The position numbers were made by a program, and so were the translations under genes. The notes below the pieces were generated by a model. That model did not search any database. It had not been told where the DNA came from and saw only the letters and a list, made by a program, of their open reading frames with translations. DNA of 39,702 nucleotides from Frigoribacterium sp. MEB024 (GTDB taxonomy: Bacteria > Actinomycetota > Actinomycetes > Actinomycetales > Microbacteriaceae), in contig NZ_JXQZ01000022.1 of the NCBI RefSeq assembly GCF_000878135.1, positions 1 through 39,702 on the forward strand. The letters are read 5' to 3'. Position 1 is the stretch's first letter, and the number at the start of each line of letters is the position of its first letter. Shown here in pieces: positions 8,001 through 14,817 of this stretch.

Positions 8001-8128
8001 ACCGGCTCGCCCGGCGCCTCCCAGGCCGTGATCGTCAGCGGGACGGCCCGACGGTAGACCGCCGGGGTGATGCGGTCGCGGACGAAGCGGTCGATGCGGG
8101 CCTCGACGAGGACGGTGTTGTCGTGCAT
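5054..8128 (-). CDS. Alpha-mannosidase, glycoside hydrolase family 38
   Basis: A 1024-residue retaining alpha-mannosidase that releases mannose from alpha-mannosides. The catalytic domain starts with the metal-binding motif HAHIDSAWLWP (His268, Asp270); the nucleophile Asp380 lies in VWLPDSFGYTGAMPQ, and a further metal-site His in QQFHDILPGSS. The C-terminal beta-sandwich half begins near residue 640, after an Ala/Gly-rich linker. There is no signal peptide, so it acts in the cytosol on imported substrate. The ATG at 8128 has AGGAGA 8 nt upstream. It is the last gene of the operon binding protein-MalF-MalG-mannosidase, 94 nt after the MalG gene. The length matches bacterial and yeast-vacuolar-type GH38 enzymes. 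The linkage preference (1,2/1,3/1,6) cannot be told. Confidence 0.94.
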   Translation of the reverse strand: MHDNTVLVEARIDRFVRDRITPAVYRRAVPLTITAWEAPGEPVPFAEAVSQTYEPFAVGSPWSRPWGTTWFHVTGTVPDGFGTDPATALELVVDLGFSIRQPGFQAEGLVWRPDGTIVKAIEPYNGYVPLTAIGAGVTPGSTIDVYVEAASNPDIGGDDFHGETPLGDPETAGDAPIYALRSIVLAERDEVVAELDRDVWTLVGLMRTLELTSPRRHEILRALDRMCDVVDHADVAGSATAGRAALADVLAAPANASAHRVVATGHAHIDSAWLWPVRETQRKVARTFSNVVALMDDDPDVVFAASSAQQYAWLKERYPELFERVKQKVAEGRFVPVGGMWVESDTNMPGGEALARQFVAGKGFFLREFGVDADEVWLPDSFGYTGAMPQIARAAGASSFFTQKESWNETNRMPHHTFLWEGIDGSRVFTHFPPVDTYNSDLSPAELAHAERGYAEKGYSNVSIVPFGWGDGGGGPTREMMAAARRAGDLEGSPRVTVGTPASFFAQARSELADPAVWSGEMYLEFHRGTYTSQARTKQGNRRSEHLLREAELWSATATARGLLDYPYDELEEIWHVVLLQQFHDILPGSSIAWVHHEAERHYARVAEQLEAIIGSAQRALAGSGSATTTFNAGPVPAAGVDASAGSAAGQAQEAGVGSVTPVGSDGGWVLDNGLVRAVFDGDGLVASLVDATSGRDLVAPGSRLGLLQLFRDTPNQWDAWDVDQAYKNVRTDLLEAESVVADGGALVVTRRVGDSTIVQRWWLDDGEAELHVQTEVDWHERQKLLKLAFPLDVHADRAASEVQFGHVQRPTHQNTSWDFARFETVAHRWVHVTEPGFGVAVANDATYGHDITRSTRDTAEGGDGGTTTLVRQSLLRAPTFPDPHADQGRHVLRSSVRVAPDVLDAATAGYRLNLPVRRVAGSSGAAVAPLVTSSSAAVLVEAVKLAEDRSGDLIVRLYEARGARAATTITVDADSGFGEAWRTDLIERELEPGTAGAGRWIAGSAVELTLRPFEIVTLRVARA

Positions 8129-8222
8129 GGGATCAGTCTCCTGACGGGCGCGCCGAGGCGCACGGTGGGGCGGGTCGTTCTGTGGATCGAGAGGGCGACG
8201 GGGGCCCTGGTGAGGAGGCGCG

Positions 8223-9059
8223 TCACCCCTTCACGGCGCCGGCCAGCGCGTTCGAGCCGCCGAGGGTCCGCGAGACGAGCACGTACAACGCGATGACGGG
8301 CACCGAGTAGACGATCGAGAACGCCGCGAGCTGGCCGTAGGCCACCGAGCCGTACTGGCCGAAGAAGTTGAAGATGCTGACCGCTGCGGGCTGCTTGTCG
8401 GGGCTGAGCAGCAGCACGAACGGCACGAAGAAGTTCCCCCACGCCTGGATGAACACGAAGATGAACACCACGGCGATGCCCGGCCGCATGAGCGGCACGA
8501 CGATGCGCGTCAGGGTCGAGAACATCGAGGCCCCGTCGGTCCACGCGGCTTCCTCGAGCGAGATCGGCACCGAGTCCATGAAGTTCTTCGCCATCCAGAT
8601 CGCCATCGGCAGGCTGGTCGCGGCCAGGAAGAACACCGTGCCGCCGATCGAGTCGATCAGGTTCAGCGAGACGAACAGGCTGTAGACCGGCACCATCATC
8701 GCGGTGATGGGCAGGCCGGTGCCGAACAGGATGCCGTAGAGGAACGGCTTGTTGATGCGCATCCGGTAGCGCGAGAGCGGGTACGCCGCGAGGATCGCCA
8801 CGACGACGGTCACGAGGGCGCAGCCGCCCGACACGATGAGGCTGTTGGCGAGCGGGACGAACGAGATCTCGGGCGTCAGCACGGCGGTGAAGTTGTCGAG
8901 CGTGAACTGCGACGGCACCTTCGCCGACAGCGTGGCCGACGGATCGAACGATGCCAGCAGCAGCCAGGCGAGCGGGACGGCGAAGCAGATCGCGATGACG
9001 ATCAGCACGGCGTTCGAGACGGCCTTCATGCTGCGGCCGCTGGGTGAGGTCATGGCCAT
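8223..9059 (-). CDS. CUT1 sugar ABC transporter permease, MalG type
   Basis: A 278-residue membrane subunit with about six hydrophobic helices. The ATPase-contact EAA loop reads EEAAWTDGASMFSTLTRIV. The ATG at 9059 (MAMTSPSG) lies 2 nt after the stop codon of the MalF gene; an in-frame ATG at 9053 is equally possible. A longer open frame upstream is only read-through into the preceding gene's alternative frame. It pairs with 9062-10048 to form the translocation pore of the putative alpha-mannoside importer. No ATPase gene is linked, which is common in actinobacteria that use a shared MsiK-type ATPase. Confidence 0.92.
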   Translation of the reverse strand: MAMTSPSGRSMKAVSNAVLIVIAICFAVPLAWLLLASFDPSATLSAKVPSQFTLDNFTAVLTPEISFVPLANSLIVSGGCALVTVVVAILAAYPLSRYRMRINKPFLYGILFGTGLPITAMMVPVYSLFVSLNLIDSIGGTVFFLAATSLPMAIWMAKNFMDSVPISLEEAAWTDGASMFSTLTRIVVPLMRPGIAVVFIFVFIQAWGNFFVPFVLLLSPDKQPAAVSIFNFFGQYGSVAYGQLAAFSIVYSVPVIALYVLVSRTLGGSNALAGAVKG

Positions 9060-9061
9060 GG

Positions 9062-10048
9062 TCAGTCGACCTCCGGTTTCAGGGCCCTGATGTAGATGAT
9101 CGAGAAGACGGCGCCGACGAGCAGCATGATCGTGGCGATGGCCGTGCCGAAGCCCAGCTGCGAGAACTGGAAGGCCTCTTGGTAGGCCAGGATCGGCAGG
9201 GTCGTGCTGTTCACGCCGGGCCCGCCGCCCGTCATCACGTAGATCAGGGTGAAGACCGAGAGCGTCTGCAACGTGGTCAGCATGAGGTTGGTCGAGATGC
9301 TGCGTCGGATCACCGGCAGCGTGATGTAGACCAGGCGTTGCCAGCCGGTGGCGCCGTCGACCTCCGCCGACTCGGTGATCTCGGGGGGCACCTCCTGCAC
9401 CGCCGCCGAGTAGACGAGCATCGAGAACGCGGCGCCGCGCCAGATGTTGGCGAGGATCACCGAGAGCATCGGCATCGCGTAGAGCCAGTTGGCGCCCGTG
9501 ATGCCGAACCACGACAGGACCGTGTTGAGCGTGCCCGCGTCGTTGAAGAACGCGTACGCCGCGAAGGCGGCGACGATCTCGGGCAGCACCCACGCGGCGA
9601 TCACGAACGTGCCGACGATCGAGCGCACGACCTTGTGGCCGTTCCGCATCAGCAGCGCGAGCCCCAGGCCGACGACGTTCTGGCCCACCACGGCCGAGAA
9701 GAAGACGAAGGCGAGCGTCAGCAGCACCGACTTCGGGAAGTCCGGGTCGGCGAACAGCTCGGTGTAGTTGCGGAACCCGATGAACTCCGAGCCGCCGGCG
9801 GCGTAGCCGGTCAGCGAGGCGTCGGTGAACGAGCCGTAGAAGCTCGAGATGACGGGCCCCAGCAGGAACAGGGCCAGCAGGACGAAGGCCGGGACGAGCG
9901 GCAGGGTGCGGGCGCCGGTGCGCAGGGCGCGCGCCTTCGAGGCCCCCGCCCGGCGACCCGGCTTCTCGCCGTGGGGCCCGGGGCCGGGCCCGGAGGCCCC
10001 CGGTCGGCCGCTCTCACGGCCGACCGGGGTGGGGGCGATGGTCGCCAT
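9062..10048 (-). CDS. CUT1 sugar ABC transporter permease, MalF type
   Basis: A 328-residue permease. About 45 basic, Gly/Pro-rich cytosolic residues precede the first helix (LPLVPAFVLLALFLLGPV). The EAA loop is ESAEVDGATGWQRLVYITLP. The ATG at 10048 is 4 nt after the binding-protein stop codon, indicating tight co-translation. Together with 8223-9059 it forms the pore for the ligand bound by the 10053-11441 lipoprotein. Confidence 0.92.
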   Translation of the reverse strand: MATIAPTPVGRESGRPGASGPGPGPHGEKPGRRAGASKARALRTGARTLPLVPAFVLLALFLLGPVISSFYGSFTDASLTGYAAGGSEFIGFRNYTELFADPDFPKSVLLTLAFVFFSAVVGQNVVGLGLALLMRNGHKVVRSIVGTFVIAAWVLPEIVAAFAAYAFFNDAGTLNTVLSWFGITGANWLYAMPMLSVILANIWRGAAFSMLVYSAAVQEVPPEITESAEVDGATGWQRLVYITLPVIRRSISTNLMLTTLQTLSVFTLIYVMTGGGPGVNSTTLPILAYQEAFQFSQLGFGTAIATIMLLVGAVFSIIYIRALKPEVD

Positions 10049-10052
10049 GTGG

Positions 10053-11441
10053 CTAATCCCCCGCCTTCTGCGTCTGGTCCTCACCGACGATGCCGACCAG
10101 TTGGTCGTCGAACGCGGCCGCCGCCTCCTCGGGCGTCTGCTGCCCGGTCATGACGGCCTCCATCGCGACCGTGATCTCGTTCGAGATGCGGCTGTAGTCG
10201 GTGGTCGCCGGACGGAAGTGCGTCACCGGCACGATCGACGAGAAGAACTCGAAGGTCGGGTTGCTGCCGACGTACTCGGGGTCCTCCGCGACGTCGCTGC
10301 GCACCGCGATCTGGCTGGCGGCGATGTCGTAGCTCTGCGAACCGTCCTTGTCGAGGGCGTCGGCGATGAACTCGAACGCCTTGTCGGGGTTCTTGGTCTT
10401 CGAGCCGACGGCCAGCGTCCAGCCGCCCGACATGCTCGTCGCACCCGGCTTCGCACCGTCCTGGGTGGGCATGGGCGCCTGGCCCATCACGTCGTTCCAC
10501 TCGGGCCACGGGTTGGTGCCGGTCTCGAGCCAGGTGCCACTCATCCACGATCCGTCGAGGGCGATCGCGAGCTTGCCCTGCGGGAGCCATTCCCCACCGA
10601 CGATGGTGGCGATGTTGGTGTCCAGCGCCTCCTCGGGTTTCGGTCCGATGCCGCCCTGGTACACGTCCTGGATGAAGCCGAGCGAGTCGACGAAGCCCTG
10701 CGAGTCGGTGAGCCACTTGCCGGTCTCGTCGTCGTAGAGGGTGCCGGTCGGCGTGCCGTAGAGCAGCATCTCGAAGCCCTGCATCGTCGCGCCCTCACCC
10801 TGCGGCTTGCCCGAGTAGACGTTCAGCGGGACCACGTCGGGCACCTTCGCCTTGACCGTCTCGGCCGCGTCGAGCACGTCCTGCCAGGTCTTCGGCTCCC
10901 ACGGCACGGGCAGGCCGGCCTGCGCGAAGAGGTCCTTGTTGTACCAGAGCGCCCGGGTGTCGGTGCCCATCGGGATGCCGTAGGTCTTGCCGTCCTCGCC
11001 GACGCCGGCCTCCTTGGCGTTGTCGTAGAACGCGTCCCAGTCCTCCCACGCGTCGGTGTACTCGTCGAGCGGCAGCAGGTAGCCGGCGGCCGCGTCGCTC
11101 TTGACCTTGAAGGTGTCCTCGTACATGACGTCGGGCGCGGTGGCCGCCGACCGGTTCATCAGCGCGAGCTTGGTGAAGTAGTCGTCGTTCTGCGCCGCGA
11201 TGGGCACGAACTCGACCTTCATGCCGGGGTTGGCCGCTTCGAAGGTCTTCGCGGTCTCCTTCATGTGGGCGTCCATCTGCGTGAACGTCCCGAACTTCTG
11301 GTACGCGACCTTGATGGTGTCGGAGTCGCCGCTGCCGGCGCCCCCCGAGCAACCCGAGGCCAGCAGGGCCGTGGCGACCGCTGCGGCGGCGACGGCCAGT
11401 GCGCGCTTGCGCCCCCGGACCGAGGTGAACGTGCGTGACAT
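10053..11441 (-). CDS. Extracellular sugar-binding lipoprotein of the mannosidase operon
   Basis: A 462-residue lipoprotein: basic N-terminus with RGRKR, hydrophobic stretch, lipobox LASGC with Cys31, then a Gly/Ser tether. It has family-1 solute-binding features (IKVAYQKFGTFTQMD, WYNKDLFAQAGLPVPWEP, a MSGGWTLAVGSKTKNPDKAF segment). The ATG at 11441 has AAAGGAG 5 nt upstream. It is the first gene of a four-gene operon ending in the GH38 mannosidase, so its ligand is probably an alpha-mannoside. The promoter carries an operator-like palindrome and the next upstream gene is a ROK repressor. Confidence 0.92.
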   Translation of the reverse strand: MSRTFTSVRGRKRALAVAAAAVATALLASGCSGGAGSGDSDTIKVAYQKFGTFTQMDAHMKETAKTFEAANPGMKVEFVPIAAQNDDYFTKLALMNRSAATAPDVMYEDTFKVKSDAAAGYLLPLDEYTDAWEDWDAFYDNAKEAGVGEDGKTYGIPMGTDTRALWYNKDLFAQAGLPVPWEPKTWQDVLDAAETVKAKVPDVVPLNVYSGKPQGEGATMQGFEMLLYGTPTGTLYDDETGKWLTDSQGFVDSLGFIQDVYQGGIGPKPEEALDTNIATIVGGEWLPQGKLAIALDGSWMSGTWLETGTNPWPEWNDVMGQAPMPTQDGAKPGATSMSGGWTLAVGSKTKNPDKAFEFIADALDKDGSQSYDIAASQIAVRSDVAEDPEYVGSNPTFEFFSSIVPVTHFRPATTDYSRISNEITVAMEAVMTGQQTPEEAAAAFDDQLVGIVGEDQTQKAGD

Positions 11442-11499
11442 GGTGCTCCTTTGCTCCAGTCGCGTCGGCGTCGGGCTGCTCTGCCCGACCGCGATTCGA

Positions 11500-11520
11500 T
11501 TACTACATCGTATGGAGTAA
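11500..11520. promoter_or_regulatory. 21-bp palindromic operator in mannosidase-operon promoter
   Basis: TTACTACAT-CGT-ATGGAGTAA. The 9-nt arms match at 8 of 9 positions. It covers the -10 element and most of the spacer, so bound repressor would occlude RNA polymerase. The ROK protein encoded at 11614-12897 is the obvious candidate binder. Confidence 0.65.
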
Positions 11521-11530
11521 CTCGTGTCAA
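11502..11530 (-). promoter_or_regulatory. Promoter of binding protein-permease-mannosidase operon
   Basis: TTGACA (11525-11530) and TGTAGT (11502-11507) with a 17-nt spacer, read leftward. The predicted start near 11495 leaves a leader of roughly 55 nt with a good ribosome site before the ATG at 11441. Confidence 0.55.
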
Positions 11531-11570
11531 GACGCCCGACGGCATCGGTCCGGTAACGGCGGCCGAGCCG

Positions 11571-11607
11571 AGGAGGCGCGGGTCGCGACCGCAGGAGGCG
11601 CGGGTCG
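11571..11607 (+). repeat. Two tandem copies of dispersed repeat AGGAGGCGCGGGTCG
   Basis: Exact 15-nt copies at 11571-11585 and 11593-11607 (22-bp period), with a decayed third copy (AGGCGCGGaTC) at about 11615. They fill the gap between the ROK repressor stop codon and the promoter of the next operon. Other copies of the same repeat lie elsewhere in the window. Confidence 0.85.
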
Positions 11608-11613
11608 GCCCCG

Positions 11614-12897
11614 TCAGGCGCGGATCAGCAGGGCGGACGGTCGCGGCGAGAACGTCTGGTCGAGCACCAGGCAGGCGGCTCCGACGGCCGCGACGTCGAT
11701 GCCGATCGACGACTCGACGAGCCGGATCGGGTGCTTCGGGATGAGCGCCGGGTCGTCGCGGAGCGCGGCCGGCAGCACCGCGAGGACGTGCCGCGACAGC
11801 GGCGCCCAGAACGGGCCCCCGAAGACGACCTCGTCGAGGTCGAGCAGGTTGACGATGGTCACGAGGGCCCGCGCGAGGTGCCGGCCCGCGCCGTGCAGCA
11901 CCCCGAGGGAGCCAGCGTCACCCAGGTCGGCCTTGCCGACCAGGGCGCCGAACGCCTCGTCGATGCGGCGCATGTCGACGTCGTCCCCGCTGCGCGCCGC
12001 CTCGGCGAGCGCCGCGTCCGAGACGTCCCCCTCGGCCAGCACGCCCGCGTCGACGGCCTCGCGCACGAGGGCGTGCGGCGTGATCAGTTCGCCCACGCAG
12101 CCGATGCGCCCGCAGGTGCAGCGGTGACCGTGGTCGTCGACCATCACGTGCCCCGAGTCCCCCGCGTTCGCACTGGCCCCGCGCAGCACGTCGCCGCCCA
12201 GCACGAGTCCGGTGCCGTAACCGGTGCCGTAGTAGACGAAGGCGAAGTCGCTGCGCTCACCCGCGCCTCCGTCGCTGAGCCACAGCTCGGCGACCGCGCA
12301 GGCCGTGACGTCCTTCTCGAGCAGCACCGGCAGACCGGTCGCCTCGCTGAGCGCCCGACGCAGCGGCACGTGCCGCCAGAGCGGCATCATCGGTGGATCG
12401 AGCACGAGGCCGGGCCCGATGTCGACCGGGCCCGGCGACGCGATGCCGACCCCGAGCAGCAGCTCGCGGTCGACGCCGCTCGTGACGACCAGCCCGTCGA
12501 TGGCCCGCGCCATCAAGGCCACCACCTCGTCGGGTTCGCTGGCGGACGGGGTCAGCTCGCGTGCGTGGGCGACGACCGTGCCGACGAGGTCGAGCAGCAC
12601 GAACGTCAACACGGCGGGGTCGACGTGCACGCCGATCGCGAAGCGCCCCCGGGACTCGAGCTGCAGCATGGTGCGCGGCTTGCCGGGACCGCTGATCACG
12701 GTGCCGCTCTCGCGGATGAGGCCCGCCTCGATCAGCCGGCGCGAGACGTTCGTCACCGCCTGGGGGCTGAGTCCGGTGCGCCCGGCGATCTCGGTCCGGC
12801 TGAGGCCCGCGGCCTCCCGCCGGATGGCGTCGAGCACCACCGACCGGTTGTAGCCGCCGATCGCCGGCAGGTTCGTCCCGCGGTTCATTCTCGTCAT
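11614..12897 (-). CDS. ROK-family transcriptional repressor of mannosidase operon
   Basis: A 427-residue repressor: N-terminal winged helix-turn-helix (LSRTEIAGRTGLSPQAVTNV, about residues 33-52) followed by a ROK domain with GVGIASPGPVD, an EKDVTACAVAELW helix, a YYGTGYGTGLVLGG loop and the zinc motif GHVMVDDHG...CTCGRIGCVGEL. The last Glu of the canonical CxCGxxGCxE is shifted by one residue, which may matter little in a non-enzymatic sensor. The start is uncertain among clustered ATGs at 12900, 12897 and 12888. It precedes, co-directionally, the operon whose promoter bears the 11500-11520 palindrome, and probably releases it on binding mannose or a phosphorylated sugar. Confidence 0.88.
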   Translation of the reverse strand: MTRMNRGTNLPAIGGYNRSVVLDAIRREAAGLSRTEIAGRTGLSPQAVTNVSRRLIEAGLIRESGTVISGPGKPRTMLQLESRGRFAIGVHVDPAVLTFVLLDLVGTVVAHARELTPSASEPDEVVALMARAIDGLVVTSGVDRELLLGVGIASPGPVDIGPGLVLDPPMMPLWRHVPLRRALSEATGLPVLLEKDVTACAVAELWLSDGGAGERSDFAFVYYGTGYGTGLVLGGDVLRGASANAGDSGHVMVDDHGHRCTCGRIGCVGELITPHALVREAVDAGVLAEGDVSDAALAEAARSGDDVDMRRIDEAFGALVGKADLGDAGSLGVLHGAGRHLARALVTIVNLLDLDEVVFGGPFWAPLSRHVLAVLPAALRDDPALIPKHPIRLVESSIGIDVAAVGAACLVLDQTFSPRPSALLIRA

Positions 12898-12974
12898 CAT
12901 CCACGACGTCGGGGGTCGCGCGCGCACCGCAGCCCGTCATCCGCCCGGCGGTGGTGCCCGTCGGGACGCCCCGT

Positions 12975-12980
12975 TACCCT
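12975..12980 (+). promoter_or_regulatory. Leaderless -10 element of GNAT gene
   Basis: TACCCT fits TAnnnT and ends 6 nt before the ATG at 12987, so transcription would start at or next to the start codon. No Shine-Dalgarno sequence is present and no clear -35 is seen. Confidence 0.45.
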
Positions 12981-12986
12981 GAACCC

Positions 12987-13457
12987 ATGTCTGGACTGCG
13001 CCTCGAAGAACTGTCCGCCGCCACCGTCGTCGCGGCCAACAACCTCACGCTCAAGCCGGGTCAAGAGCAGTTCGTCGCACCCGTCTCGCACTCGATCGCC
13101 GAGGCCTACGTCAACCCGACCACCGCCTGGCCCCGCGTCGTCGTGGACGACGACGACACGGTCGTCGGCTTCATCATGGGCAACTTCGACGCCGAGGCCG
13201 ACGACGAGGCGCTGCGCAGCTGCATCTGGCGCATCAACGTCGAGGCCGACGCCCAGGGCCGGGGCATCGGACGGTTCGCCGTGCACGCCCTCGCCGACGA
13301 GGCCCGCAGCCGCGGCTTCGACCGGGTCACCGTCATCTACGAGCCGGGCGACGACGGGCCCGAGGACTTCTTCCACCACATCGGCTTCGAGGTCATCGGC
13401 GAGACGCCCTACGGCGAGCACGTCGCGGGGCTGACGCTGGCGTCGTCGCAGGTCTGA
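12987..13457 (+). CDS. GNAT N-acetyltransferase, possibly diamine/polyamine type
   Basis: A 156-residue acetyl-CoA-dependent acetyltransferase. The acetyl-CoA pyrophosphate loop is seen as RINVEADAQGRGIGRFAVHA (QGRGIG, around residues 91-96), followed by the C-terminal HIGFEVIGE segment typical of the fold. The N-terminal part (LKPGQEQFVAPVSHSIAEAY) resembles the BltD/spermidine-acetyltransferase group, so polyamines are possible acceptors, though the acceptor is not determined by this. It diverges from the ROK repressor with an 89-nt gap and is followed after 25 nt by the alkyltransferase-like gene, probably in one transcript. The ATG at 12987 appears to be read from a leaderless message. 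Confidence 0.82.
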   Translation: MSGLRLEELSAATVVAANNLTLKPGQEQFVAPVSHSIAEAYVNPTTAWPRVVVDDDDTVVGFIMGNFDAEADDEALRSCIWRINVEADAQGRGIGRFAVHALADEARSRGFDRVTVIYEPGDDGPEDFFHHIGFEVIGETPYGEHVAGLTLASSQV

Positions 13458-13482
13458 GTCGGCACCACGTGAGGCCGAGGTC

Positions 13483-13863
13483 GTGACGCCGGACGCGTCC
13501 ACCCCCGGCGATGTCCCCGCGGCCGGTGACGACCCCGCGCCCGGGCTCGACTCCGGGCCCCACCCCGACGACTTCGCCTCGCGGGTGATCGCCGTGGTCG
13601 AGTCGATCCCGCCGGGCCAGGTGATGACCTACGGATCGGTCGCGGCTGCCCTCGGGTCGCGGGCCTCCCGCGCCGTCGGCCAGGTGATGGCGTACGCCGG
13701 GGCCGACCTGCCCTGGTGGCGCGTGATCCGCGCCTCGGGCCACGCCCCGCGCGACCACGAGCAGCGGGCCCTCGAGCAGTACCGCGTCGAGGGCACGCCT
13801 CTGCTGTGGAGCCGGTCGGGTGGCTTCCGCGTCGATCTGGAGCGCGCCTCCCACCGTCCCTGA
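13483..13863 (+). CDS. Alkyltransferase-like (ATL/MGMT-family) DNA-binding protein
   Basis: A 126-residue protein with the MGMT DNA-binding domain but no alkyl acceptor. The recognition helix-turn-helix is TYGSVAAALGSRASRAVGQVM, including the intercalating-Arg segment SRAVG. The active-site PCHRV of true methyltransferases is replaced by PWWRVI, with Trp at the Cys position. ATL proteins bind O6-alkylguanine and flag it for nucleotide excision repair. The His following is also Trp here, where PWHR is usual. The GTG at 13483 has a close GAGG; about 30 acidic, Pro/Gly-rich residues precede the domain, so a later start is possible. It lies 25 nt after the GNAT gene. Confidence 0.85.
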   Translation: MTPDASTPGDVPAAGDDPAPGLDSGPHPDDFASRVIAVVESIPPGQVMTYGSVAAALGSRASRAVGQVMAYAGADLPWWRVIRASGHAPRDHEQRALEQYRVEGTPLLWSRSGGFRVDLERASHRP

Positions 13864-13897
13864 CCGGGTGCGCCGCGAACCACCGGCATCACCGGGA

Positions 13898-13936
13898 CGG
13901 GCGGGTTCGTCGGAGACGGTCGGCCACGACCGCCCG
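13898..13936. terminator. Weak convergent terminator hairpin
   Basis: CGGGCGG (13898-13904) pairs with CCGCCCG (13930-13936), with additional internal pairs. It lies in the 108-nt gap between the convergent ATL and GNAT genes. The loop is long and there is no T tract. Confidence 0.35.
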
Positions 13937-13971
13937 ACTCCCCCGGACTCGCCCGCCGTGGCTCGGTGGCC

Positions 13972-14760
13972 TCAGCGCGTCCGGTCGTACGGGGTCGTCG
14001 TCGACACGGCGACCAGGCCCGACCGTTCGAGGATCGGACGCGAGTCGTCGGTCGAGTCGCTGTGCACGAGGGCCTTGCCCTGCGCGAGGGCGGAGCGCGC
14101 CCGTGCGGCGGTCAGCGCCCGGTAGATGCCCCGGTGACGATACGCCTCGAGGGTGGCGCCGCCCCAGATGCCGACGAAGTCCGTGCCGGGGACGGGTTCG
14201 AGTCGACCACCGCAGACCATCCGGCCGTCGACCTCGGCGACCCAGAGCTCCATGCCGTCGCCGCGGGCAAGTCGTGAGAGCAGCGCGTCGGCCATCCGTG
14301 CGTCGACCGCTTCGCCGAACGCCTCGTCGACCATCGCGCTCATCGCCCGCACGTCCGCCTCGGTGGTGACCCGACGGACCGTCACTCCCTCGGGCGCGTC
14401 GCCGAGCCCGGCCAACGCCGTGAGCGGGCCGATCATGATCGACTCGGGCTCGCCGGGCTCGAAGCCCGAGGCCACGAGCGCGTCGTGCAACCCGGGCGCC
14501 CGGTCGTGCCCCCGCGTCTTCCATTCCACCCGGGTGATCTCGGCGTCGGCGTCGAAGTGCTCGACGGCGGCGGCCACGAGCGCGCGCACCGCCTCGGCGT
14601 CCGCTGCGCCGAGGTCACGGTAGGTGACGAACCCGCGGCCACCGGCGAAGGTGACGAGCCGCAGCGGACCGTGCCGGGTCACGGCGAGCGCGCTCGGCGT
14701 CTCGGCGTCGGTGCGGAGTTGCTCGTCGTAGGCCTGCAGGTAGCTCGTCGCGTCGGTCAT
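13972..14760 (-). CDS. GNAT-family acetyltransferase
   Basis: A 262-residue protein whose C-terminal half is a GNAT domain: strand ELWVAEVDGRMVCGG, then the acetyl-CoA loop ATLEAYRHRGIYRALTAA with RHRGIYR in place of the classic QxxGxG. The N-terminal about 120 residues are divergent and may be a second, degenerate GNAT-like domain (VEWKTRGHDRAPGLHDALVASGFEPGEPE resembles the end of such a fold). The substrate is unknown. The ATG at 14760 lies 7 nt after a TAnnnT element and has no ribosome site, consistent with leaderless translation. A strong hairpin separates it from the ABC exporter genes upstream. Confidence 0.78.
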   Translation of the reverse strand: MTDATSYLQAYDEQLRTDAETPSALAVTRHGPLRLVTFAGGRGFVTYRDLGAADAEAVRALVAAAVEHFDADAEITRVEWKTRGHDRAPGLHDALVASGFEPGEPESIMIGPLTALAGLGDAPEGVTVRRVTTEADVRAMSAMVDEAFGEAVDARMADALLSRLARGDGMELWVAEVDGRMVCGGRLEPVPGTDFVGIWGGATLEAYRHRGIYRALTAARARSALAQGKALVHSDSTDDSRPILERSGLVAVSTTTPYDRTR

Positions 14761-14767
14761 CGGGGCC

Positions 14768-14773
14768 ACGCTA
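14768..14773 (-). promoter_or_regulatory. Leaderless -10 element of GNAT gene 13972-14760
   Basis: Leftward TAGCGT fits TAnnnT and ends 7 nt before the ATG at 14760. No convincing -35 is seen, and the terminator hairpin lies immediately upstream. Confidence 0.45.
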
Positions 14774-14776
14774 GCC

Positions 14777-14813
14777 GAGCCCGGACGGCGGGCGGGGCCT
14801 GCCGTCCGGGCTC
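14777..14813 (-). terminator. Terminator of ABC exporter operon
   Basis: A perfect 13-bp stem (GAGCCCGGACGGC, 14777-14789, with its complement at 14801-14813) and an 11-nt loop, 4 nt after the stop codon of the exporter gene. There is no T tract. Confidence 0.75.
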
Positions 14814-14817
14814 CGCC

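Noticed and set aside
8223-9593. 456-residue version of the MalG permease
   Set aside because: The extra 178 N-terminal residues are the out-of-frame reading of the MalF gene; the ATG at 9059 gives a normal-length permease starting 2 nt after the MalF stop codon.
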